Shown in pieces: positions 5,743-11,289 of a stretch of DNA of 11,289 bases. Numbering within the stretch: position 1 is the first letter of the stretch; each line of letters opens with the position of its first letter. Origin of the DNA: Marinospirillum sp. Its GTDB lineage: Bacteria > Pseudomonadota > Gammaproteobacteria > Pseudomonadales > Halomonadaceae. Where the stretch lies: the NCBI RefSeq assembly GCF_014859565.1, contig NZ_JACUUA010000113.1, positions 1 to 11,289 on the forward strand, in the 5' to 3' direction. Below the pieces are notes generated by a model, which saw only the letters and a program-made list of their open reading frames with translations, had not been told where the DNA came from and did no database searches. Position numbers and translations under genes: made by a program.

Positions 5743-6624
5743 ATGATTGATTATCGTCTTCTGGCCGCTTTGGCTGCAGTAATGGAACAGGGTGGTTTTG
5801 ATCGGGCAGCCAAACGCCTGCACCTGACCCAGTCTGCCGTGAGCCAACGTATTCGTTTGCTGGAACAACAACTGGGTGCGCCGGTTTTACAGCGCAGCAC
5901 ACCACCGGAGCTGACGGAGCTTGGACTTCGGCTGAACAATCATTATCAACAGGTGCGGCAACTGGAATCTGGGCTGGGGTTGGATGCAATGCTGGAGCAG
6001 GATCTGCAGGTGATCCGCCTGACCACCAATGCCGACTCATTGGCGACTTGGTTGCCGACCGCACTGGCAGCCATCGCTCCCTTGCAGCGAGTGCAATATG
6101 ATCTTGTAGTGGAAGATCAGGATGTCGGTTTAAAGCGCATGAAACGTGGCGAAGTGATGGCTTGCCTGTGTAGCTCGCCTCGTGCCGTGAATGGTGGCAA
6201 GGTCAGCCATCTGGGTGTGATGCGTTATCGTGCTCTGATCAGCCCGAACTTATTGCAGAGCTTTGCTGCACCGCTCGACAAAAAGACGCTGGCACAAATC
6301 CCCTGTCTGGTGTTCAGTCGTGATGACCAGTTGCAGCACCGATTTTTGCGTGAGCTGATGGGGGTGTCAGCACCACAACAAATACATCTCTGCCCTTCTT
6401 CTGAGGGTTTTGTACAGATGGCACTGGCCGGTCTGGGTTTTGGCATGATGCCGGAATTACAAGTGCAGCAGTACCTTGCCAGTGGGCAACTGGTGGATTT
6501 GGTGCCCGGCCAGCATCTGGATATTCCGCTTTATTGGCATTACTGGCAAACCGAAAGCCCGCTAATGAAATCACTGCGCCATGCAGTGGAGCAGCAGGCT
6601 AAACAGGTGTTGTTATCTTTGTGA
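5743..6624 (+). CDS. argP: LysR-family regulator ArgP (IciA/LysG type)
   Basis: This 293-residue LysR-type transcription factor is close to the usual ArgP length of about 297. The winged HTH spans residues 2-60, with recognition region FDRAAKRLHLTQSAVSQRI (19-37). It is followed by RSTPPELTELG, where ArgP has RTVPPRPTEQG, and then a linker helix and the periplasmic-binding-like effector domain. The opening DYRLLAALAAV aligns with ArgP DYRTLQALDAV, supporting the ATG at 5743. An in-frame stop lies just upstream (5725-5727). The Shine-Dalgarno AGGA (5726-5729) is unusually far, 13 bases, suggesting weak translation. A TATATT (5713-5718) could be its -10. Known ArgP proteins activate argO with arginine and are held unproductive by lysine. 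The same role is inferred here from identity and neighbourhood. Confidence 0.85.
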   Translation: MIDYRLLAALAAVMEQGGFDRAAKRLHLTQSAVSQRIRLLEQQLGAPVLQRSTPPELTELGLRLNNHYQQVRQLESGLGLDAMLEQDLQVIRLTTNADSLATWLPTALAAIAPLQRVQYDLVVEDQDVGLKRMKRGEVMACLCSSPRAVNGGKVSHLGVMRYRALISPNLLQSFAAPLDKKTLAQIPCLVFSRDDQLQHRFLRELMGVSAPQQIHLCPSSEGFVQMALAGLGFGMMPELQVQQYLASGQLVDLVPGQHLDIPLYWHYWQTESPLMKSLRHAVEQQAKQVLLSL

Positions 6625-6745
6625 AATAACACGGTAAAAAAATCCTTAGTTATTTTGGTGCTTTTGAACTATTCCTTTAAAGGAGTTGATTCATTGGCAC
6701 CATCAGATACGAGTCATGGAGGACTCTCTTTTACGGGACGGCACC

Positions 6746-8611
6746 ATGAAACTTTCTTTCCAGAATAAGTTATTGCTCTCTGTAGCGGCCTTGCTGCTAT
6801 TGGCCTTGTTATTGCTTGGTGGTCTGGCCGGTAATCTGCTTCGCAGTGAACTTAACCAAGCGCTGAATAGTGAAATCAACAACAATCTACGACTGATACA
6901 TAGCCGTGCATCTGCATGGTTGGAAAGCAAATCCTCACTGATTGAATCCTTATCCGAACATTTACCTGCAGACCAGCAGCAGTGGGTCAGCAATCTAACG
7001 CTGGCGCGTAAATCCGGTGGTTTTGGTCTGGTTTATGTGGGAACCAGCGATGGCGAAATGGTGCAGTCCTTGCCATCCACTACGCTGCCTCCGGGGTTTG
7101 ATCCACGCACTCGTCCATGGTATCAGCAGGCTCGGCAAAAACAGGGTTTGATTGTCACCTCGCCTTATCTTGATGCGGGTACAGGTGATCTGGTGATTTC
7201 TATGGCAATGCCTCGTCAGGCAGATGATCGAGATGTGATTGCCAGTGATCTGGCGATTACATCCGTGGTTCAGGAATTGCTGGCAACCGATTTACGCTGG
7301 ACAGCTCAGGTTTGGATGCTGGATTCAACACAGAAGATACTGGCTCATCCAGATAGCAGCTATCTGAACCGTAATGCCGTTGAACTGCTGGGTGGTGTTC
7401 CCTTGCCTGCGCTGGGACAACAAGTTGCAGTTGAATACAATCAGCGTTACTGGATGGCAGCGACTATTAATGTGTCGGAGGCCGGATGGACTTTTTTGTT
7501 GCTGGTGGATGAAGCAGAAGCAAAAGCCGGATTGGTGGGGCTGGCTTGGCGTGCCGTGGTGTTTTCGGTGGTGATTATCCTGCTGAGTTGTGGCCTGCTG
7601 TTCTTGCTGGTGCGAATGTTGATGCAGCCGGTTAAGCGGCTTGCCACAGCACTGGAACAAATCTCGGAGGGTGAAGCAGATCTTACTTCTCGCCTGCAGG
7701 CTGACAAGGATGATGAATTCGGGCGAATGAGCTTGGCATTTAATCGGTTTGTTGAACGTCTGCAGCGCATCATGCAGCAGGTGATCGAGTTAACACGACA
7801 GCTGGATCAGGATGCAGAAAATGGACGTAAGTCTGCTGCAGACAACTTGCAACAACTGGAAAGCCAGCAAATGGAGATTACCCAGTTGGCCAGTGCGGCA
7901 CATCAGATGTCGGTAGCGACCGGAGAAATTGCCGGTAATGCTGAAAGTACTGCCAGTCAGGCTCAGGAAGCTGCGGCCTCCACTCGGGAAGGATTAAAAC
8001 TGGTTGAGGCAAACCGGGAAGGGATTTCAGGTCTGGCACGCCAACTGACTGAAGGAATGCAAAGCTTGCAGGAAGTGGATGATCAGGTGCAGCAGATCAC
8101 CGGCATTCTGGTTACCATTCAGGGGGTGGCAGAACAGACCAATTTGCTGGCTTTGAATGCTGCCATCGAAGCAGCAAGAGCCGGAGAGCATGGTCGCGGT
8201 TTTGCTGTGGTAGCCGATGAGGTTCGGGCTTTATCTCAGCGCACCCGCTCAGCAACAGAAGAAATTCGCCAGATGATAGAGGCTTTACAGTCTTCCACAG
8301 AGCAGGCAGTTGTTCGTATGAAAAGCTGCCACCAGCAGGCTGATAACAGTGTGCAGGGCAGTGAGCACGCAGCAGAAAGGCTGGTTTCCATTGATCAGGC
8401 GAATACTCATATCAGTGATATGGCGGCTCAAATTGCCAGTGCAGTAGAAGAGCAGAATGCAGTGACCTCAGAAATTTCCGGTAATACTGAAAAAATCCGC
8501 ACTGCATCCGATTTGCTGGCAGATCAGGCCGAAGCCGCTCGGCAGCGCTCTGAGCAGTTGCGTGCTGCACTGTCTAGCCTGAAGAGCTTGACCGATAGTT
8601 TTAAAGTGTGA
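6746..8611 (+). CDS. Methyl-accepting chemotaxis protein with dCache amino-acid-type sensor
   Basis: This 621-residue chemoreceptor has TM1 at about 10-33, a periplasmic double-Cache domain at about 35-265, TM2 at about 267-290 and HAMP at about 292-344. A long cytoplasmic signalling coiled coil follows, with the conserved hairpin tip [19 protein letters not shown] (463-481) and [12 protein letters not shown] (483-494). The Cache domain holds R123-P-W125-Y126, Y141-L-D143 and D168, the arrangement of the dCache_1 motif that binds the amino and carboxyl groups of amino acids. There is no C-terminal CheR-docking pentapeptide. The frame is open upstream to TTG 6686 and ATG 6716. ATG 6746 is preferred because it begins a canonical MCP signal-anchor ([11 protein letters not shown]) and has GGGA seven bases upstream. 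Strong ribosome-like AAAGGAG (6679-6685) and GGAGG (6718-6722) sit too close to or too far from usable starts, so the start remains uncertain. No clear promoter was found between argP and this gene. Confidence 0.9.
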   Translation: MKLSFQNKLLLSVAALLLLALLLLGGLAGNLLRSELNQALNSEINNNLRLIHSRASAWLESKSSLIESLSEHLPADQQQWVSNLTLARKSGGFGLVYVGTSDGEMVQSLPSTTLPPGFDPRTRPWYQQARQKQGLIVTSPYLDAGTGDLVISMAMPRQADDRDVIASDLAITSVVQELLATDLRWTAQVWMLDSTQKILAHPDSSYLNRNAVELLGGVPLPALGQQVAVEYNQRYWMAATINVSEAGWTFLLLVDEAEAKAGLVGLAWRAVVFSVVIILLSCGLLFLLVRMLMQPVKRLATALEQISEGEADLTSRLQADKDDEFGRMSLAFNRFVERLQRIMQQVIELTRQLDQDAENGRKSAADNLQQLESQQMEITQLASAAHQMSVATGEIAGNAESTASQAQEAAASTREGLKLVEANREGISGLARQLTEGMQSLQEVDDQVQQITGILVTIQGVAEQTNLLALNAAIEAARAGEHGRGFAVVADEVRALSQRTRSATEEIRQMIEALQSSTEQAVVRMKSCHQQADNSVQGSEHAAERLVSIDQANTHISDMAAQIASAVEEQNAVTSEISGNTEKIRTASDLLADQAEAARQRSEQLRAALSSLKSLTDSFKV

Positions 8612-8614
8612 TGC

Positions 8615-8628
8615 CATGACTAGTCATG
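8615..8628. repeat. 14-bp perfect palindrome CATGACTAGTCATG
   Basis: This uninterrupted palindrome lies in the 43-bp gap between the chemoreceptor stop and the phosphoesterase ATG. It has no loop, so it would fold poorly as an RNA hairpin and has no T-run. It could be a protein-binding site or chance. Confidence 0.35.
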
Positions 8629-8654
8629 AGTGAATCCTTAACAGGGAGTGCAGT

Positions 8655-9314
8655 ATGCGTTTGGTCGTGATCAGTGATACCCATGGACAGCACGAAGAGC
8701 TGGATATTCCTGATGGAGATTGTCTGATTCATGCCGGTGATTTTACCGGCTACGATTCGCCTGAGGCCTTAGATGCATTTGCTGACTGGTTCCAGTCACA
8801 ACCCCATCGTCATAAAGTACTGATTGCCGGAAATCATGACCGCTGCTTTCAGCAGCAACCAACAACTACCAAAGCCAAGTTTCAGGGCTGGGTGCATTAT
8901 CTGCAGGATAGTGGTTGTGAGTTGGAAGGGATACGGATCTGGGGTAGTCCCTGGACGCCACGTTTTTTTGATTTTTCTTTTATGCTGGCGCGACAAGGCG
9001 AGGCTATCAAAGAACGCTGGCAGCGTATCCCGCTATCAACCCAGCTGTTGATTACCCATGGCCCAGCGCAGGGCAAGGCTGATCTGACCAGCACTGGGAT
9101 TCATGTCGGTTGTGAAGCCCTGCAACAGCGCTTGCAGCACCTGCCGGAGCTGCAACTGCATGTTTGTGGACACATTCATGAAGGTTATGGGTTTTATCCT
9201 GCCTCTCAGGGAGGTTATGCCACCGCCAATGCCAGTAGTTGCCGCTGGGCTGATCCGGGTATGAACCCACCGCTGGTGCTGGACTTCTTTGATCTCACGA
9301 CTGATAACGTATAA
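8655..9314 (+). CDS. MPPED-type (calcineurin-like) metallophosphoesterase
   Basis: This 219-residue cytoplasmic enzyme has the full two-metal phosphoesterase motif set: D8-T-H10-G, G-D29 (HAGDF), G59-N60-H61-D62, H135 (ITHGP) and G172-H173-I-H175. The ending NASSCRW-ADPG-NPPLVLDF resembles the MPPED (UPF0046) family. Such enzymes hydrolyse phosphodiesters, including cyclic nucleotides in some members; the natural substrate here is unknown. The start has AGGGAG six bases upstream. It follows the chemoreceptor by 43 bp on the same strand and might be co-transcribed with it. Its last 20 bp overlap the end of moeA on the opposite strand. Confidence 0.85.
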   Translation: MRLVVISDTHGQHEELDIPDGDCLIHAGDFTGYDSPEALDAFADWFQSQPHRHKVLIAGNHDRCFQQQPTTTKAKFQGWVHYLQDSGCELEGIRIWGSPWTPRFFDFSFMLARQGEAIKERWQRIPLSTQLLITHGPAQGKADLTSTGIHVGCEALQQRLQHLPELQLHVCGHIHEGYGFYPASQGGYATANASSCRWADPGMNPPLVLDFFDLTTDNV

Positions 9315-10500
9315 AACTCACGGGGTCGCCGGGTTGGATGTCACTGCTCGGTGGCAAAACAGCTAGGGCATTGGCCCAGACCACCGAGCTGAGTACACCG
9401 GAATTTTGGTTGGCAAAGGATTGCAGCTGCCATTGCCCATCCTGTAACTCTGCCCTGACGCGCAGGTATTCCTGCCGGATTTGTGTGCGCCCACTGAACT
9501 TTGCTACACCCTGCTCCAGTGGCAGTTGACCGGATGTGTGCTGACCGGCAAGTTTTGCCAGTAATGGCCGCAGAAAAATCTGTGCACCCACAAACACCGA
9601 AACCGGATTACCTGGTAACCCAAGAAAACTGGCTTTGCCAATTTGACCAAAAGCGACAGGTTTGCCCGGCTTCATGGCGAGCTTCCACAGATTCAGTTGC
9701 CCGAGTTTTTCCACTGCCGGTTTGATGTGATCTTCTTCACCCACCGAAACACCCCCTGTGGATAAAACAAGATCAGTTTCATCCGCTGCTTGTTGCAGTG
9801 CTACTTCGGTGGCTTGTTGAGTGTCTGCAATATTACCAAGATCCACGACTTCTGCGCCCAGTGATTGCAATAGGGAGCACAACATGGGCCGATTGGAGTT
9901 ATAAATTTGTCCGGCTTTTAAGGGTTGCCCCGGCATCACCAGCTCATCCCCGGTTGCCAGTAAAGCTACTCTTGGGCGACGCAGCACTTCAACCTCTGCC
10001 TGCCCCACACTTGCCAGTAAACCTATATGGCGGTAATCCAGTCGGATTCCCTCCGGCACAACAACCTGCCCCACGGTTATATCCTGTCCACAGGGGCGAA
10101 CGTTTTGACCTTGTTGCAGATCAGCAGGGATAACGGCCTGACCATCAGCGGTTAGAGTCACCACCTCCTGCATCACAACGGTGTCTGCACCAGCGGGGAT
10201 TTCTGATCCGGTGAAAATACGGGCGCAGGTGCCCGGCTTCAGTGGCTGGGGTGCGCTGCCTGCCGGTATACGTTGGGAAACAGTCAGCGTCTTGCCACGA
10301 TCAGCCCAGTTTATAGCATAACCATCCATGGCCGAGTTATCTGCCGGAGGCACATTCACACCAGACACCACGGGTTTTGCGGTGATGCGCCCGGTAATCT
10401 GATCGAGCGGCAGGCATTCTGATTCCTGAACGGGTTGAATGGATAACAACATCTGCTCAAGAGCAGTGGCAACGGGGATCAGCGGGGGATGTGCAGTCAT
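9295..10500 (-). CDS. moeA: Molybdopterin molybdenumtransferase MoeA
   Basis: This 401-residue cytoplasmic enzyme inserts molybdate into adenylylated molybdopterin in the last step of basic molybdenum cofactor synthesis. Visible signatures are PADNSAMD59GYA (51-62), IFTGSEIPAGADTVVMQE (95-112), LATGDELV (181-188), STGGVSVGEEDHIKPA (247-262), MKPGKPVAFG (276-285) and FLGLPGNPVSVF (292-303). D59 is at the same position as the catalytic aspartate of E. coli MoeA. Length is normal (about 411 in E. coli) and the C-terminal domain IV is present. AAAGG lies seven bases before the ATG. No other cofactor gene (moaA-E, mobA, mog) is in view. It is divergent from the DinJ-YafQ operon and converges with the phosphoesterase. 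Confidence 0.95.
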   Translation of the reverse strand: MTAHPPLIPVATALEQMLLSIQPVQESECLPLDQITGRITAKPVVSGVNVPPADNSAMDGYAINWADRGKTLTVSQRIPAGSAPQPLKPGTCARIFTGSEIPAGADTVVMQEVVTLTADGQAVIPADLQQGQNVRPCGQDITVGQVVVPEGIRLDYRHIGLLASVGQAEVEVLRRPRVALLATGDELVMPGQPLKAGQIYNSNRPMLCSLLQSLGAEVVDLGNIADTQQATEVALQQAADETDLVLSTGGVSVGEEDHIKPAVEKLGQLNLWKLAMKPGKPVAFGQIGKASFLGLPGNPVSVFVGAQIFLRPLLAKLAGQHTSGQLPLEQGVAKFSGRTQIRQEYLRVRAELQDGQWQLQSFANQNSGVLSSVVWANALAVLPPSSDIQPGDPVSFIRYQS

Positions 10501-10522
10501 GAATCAACCTTTGAGCCTTGTT

Positions 10523-10563
10523 AAACGAAACATGTGTTTTGTGCTACGATGTTATACATAGCA
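10523..10563 (+). promoter_or_regulatory. Probable promoter-operator of the DinJ-YafQ type operon
   Basis: An inverted repeat TGCTA (10542-10546) ... TAGCA (10559-10563) encloses a smaller dyad ATGT-TAT-ACAT (10550-10558 region). TGCTACGAT (10542-10550) reads as an extended -10, and TTAAAC-like sequence about 18 bp upstream could be the -35. This layout suits autorepression by the antitoxin. The same 84-bp gap must also carry expression signals for moeA, for which no distinct promoter was recognised. Confidence 0.35.
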
Positions 10564-10584
10564 ACACGATATGGAGTCTGCACC

Positions 10585-10869
10585 ATGAAAAGCGAAATGC
10601 TCAGCACCCGAATTGATCATGACACAAAAGCCGCATTCACCAGCATCTGTGATGAAGTCGGTCTCAGCCCCTCTCAAGCCCTGAAACTTTTTGCTCGGGC
10701 AGTAATTAATTACGGAGGAATACCCTTCGAGATTAAAGCCCCGCAACCCAATGCAACCACCGCAGCGGCAATACAAGAGCTGGCACAGGGCAGAGGCCAT
10801 AAAAGCCAGTCTGTGGACACCCTGCTGAATGAGTTGACCGAGGGAAAAGTGGATAATGCTTACCCTTGA
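10585..10869 (+). CDS. RelB/DinJ-family antitoxin
   Basis: This 94-residue protein begins MKSEMLSTRIDHDTKAAF and continues EVGLSPSQALKLFARAVIN and GGIPFEIK, the characteristic ribbon-helix-helix half of RelB/DinJ antitoxins. A toxin-wrapping C-terminal tail follows (about 55-94). The frame is open 17 codons upstream to ATG 10534. ATG 10585 is preferred because GGAG (10573-10576) lies eight bases before it and the family starts at this methionine. It should neutralise the downstream YafQ-like toxin and, with it, repress the operon through the upstream inverted repeat. The last 14 bp overlap the toxin start, indicating translational coupling. Confidence 0.9.
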   Translation: MKSEMLSTRIDHDTKAAFTSICDEVGLSPSQALKLFARAVINYGGIPFEIKAPQPNATTAAAIQELAQGRGHKSQSVDTLLNELTEGKVDNAYP

Positions 10870-11128
10870 GTATTCAACACAGTTCAAAAAAGACTTTAAA
10901 AAAATCACAAAGCTAGCCATTCCTGACATCCTCGAAGTGGGAAATATCATTACCCAGCTTCAGCGTGGTGAAACTCTCCCCGCAAAAAATGTTGATCATC
11001 CCCTCACTGGGAATTGGCTTGGGTTCAGAGACTGTCACATCAAGCCAGATCTTGTTTTGATTTACAGGGTAGCTGGAGATACGCTCCAGCTCGCAAGAAT
11101 CGGATCACATAGCGAAATCTTCCAGTGA
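10856..11128 (+). CDS. YafQ/RelE-family mRNA interferase toxin
   Basis: This 90-residue toxin starts MLTLEYSTQFKKDFKK and contains VDHPLTGNWLGFRDCHIKPD, LVLIYRV and RIGSHSEIFQ. These match E. coli YafQ, and its catalytic set is present here as H48, H61, D65, H85 and F89. Such toxins cleave mRNA in the ribosomal A site. All recognisable catalytic positions are intact and length is normal (92 in E. coli), so it is probably active. The ATG overlaps the end of the antitoxin gene by 14 bp. An intrinsic terminator follows 10 bp after its stop. Confidence 0.9.
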   Translation: MLTLEYSTQFKKDFKKITKLAIPDILEVGNIITQLQRGETLPAKNVDHPLTGNWLGFRDCHIKPDLVLIYRVAGDTLQLARIGSHSEIFQ

Positions 11129-11138
11129 ACTTGTCTAC

Positions 11139-11154
11139 ACCCCTTGGGGTTTTT
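11139..11154 (+). terminator. Intrinsic terminator of the toxin-antitoxin operon
   Basis: ACCCC (11139-11143) and GGGGT (11146-11150) form a short GC-rich stem, followed at once by TTTT then GATTCTT. The stem probably opens its last pair to form a 4-nt loop. It lacks a T-run on the opposite strand, so it acts only for the plus-strand operon. Confidence 0.6.
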
Positions 11155-11174
11155 GATTCTTCACCTGTGCCTTG

Positions 11175-11289
11175 TTAACTATGCAGTTGTTTGCCGTTCA
11201 GCAGGATACCGACAAAGTTGCAGGGTTTGTGACGAGCATCCAGTTGTTCCTGCAGGATTTTGTTCCAGCCGGTTTTGCAGGCTCCGGTG
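11175..11289 (-). CDS. Unidentified protein, C-terminal fragment
   Basis: An open minus-strand frame enters from the right edge and ends at TAA (11175-11177) after 37 visible codons. The residues include GACKTGWNKILQEQLDAR, then KPCNFVGILLNGKQLHS. They look like real protein (two cysteines, balanced composition, no rare-codon run) and the frame stays open to the window edge, but I do not recognise the family. The neighbouring terminator on the opposite strand and the tail-to-tail layout with the toxin gene fit a genuine gene end. Confidence 0.45.
   Translation of the reverse strand, partial: TGACKTGWNKILQEQLDARHKPCNFVGILLNGKQLHS

Noticed and set aside
5696..6064. Minus-strand open frame of 122 codons over the start of argP
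   Set aside because: Proline- and alanine-rich shadow of the conserved HTH domain, with no family resemblance.
6624..6656. AAATAAC...GTTATTT hairpin after argP as an intrinsic terminator
   Set aside because: The stem is 7 bp with one GC pair and an 18-nt loop; too weak to call.
6676..6712. FliA (sigma-28) promoter for the chemoreceptor beginning at TAAAGG
   Set aside because: No GCCGATAA-like element at the required spacing; the best match is 6 bp too far downstream.
1..11289. CRISPR array, tRNA, rRNA, insertion sequence or prophage attachment site
   Set aside because: No spaced direct repeats, transposase motifs, terminal repeats with target duplications or cloverleaf-like sequence were found on reading both strands.

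Overview
The window looks like chromosomal DNA of a gammaproteobacterium, probably a marine, Oceanospirillales-like one. This is inferred from protein style (rapA start, an ArgP/ArgO pair, MoeA, a HsbR-like GHKL domain, a large GGDEF-EAL receptor) and from codon use, not from a database search. No rRNA, tRNA, CRISPR array or insertion sequence was seen.

Layout. At the left edge (minus strand) is the 5' end of rapA, preceded by a nested set of inverted repeats. Next comes a stand-alone GHKL/HATPase protein (minus strand), then a 351-bp AT-rich divergent intergenic region, then a 1134-residue fusion protein on the plus strand. The fusion is an ammonium-transporter (Amt) channel followed by a HAMP-like linker, PAS, PAS, GGDEF and EAL. 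The intergenic region holds two face-to-face matches to the sigma-54 (-24/-12) promoter, one aimed at each gene. Between them, almost equidistant, is a 17-bp NtrC-type enhancer site. The likely reading is a nitrogen-controlled divergent unit that couples ammonium sensing to c-di-GMP and to an anti-sigma-type kinase or partner-switching protein. This is the most interesting part of the window.

Middle: argO (amino-acid exporter, minus strand) ends tail-to-tail with the Amt fusion, the two stop codons sharing a TTAA. Its probable regulator argP lies about 0.6 kb upstream on the other strand. The gap holds a LysR-type operator next to argO, an orphan ribbon-helix-helix antitoxin, and the remains of its RelE/ParE-type toxin. 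The toxin has lost its middle but keeps both ends in frame. After argP come a chemoreceptor with a dCache domain carrying the amino-acid-binding motif, and an MPPED-type metallophosphoesterase.

Right: moeA (molybdenum cofactor, minus strand) overlaps the phosphoesterase tail-to-tail. Divergent from moeA is an apparently intact DinJ/RelB-YafQ type II toxin-antitoxin operon ending in a compact intrinsic terminator. The window closes with the C-terminal 37 residues of an unidentified minus-strand protein.

Theme: ammonium sensing, basic amino-acid export with its regulator, and an amino-acid chemoreceptor sit together, so nitrogen and amino-acid sensing is a plausible common thread. That link is inference from position.
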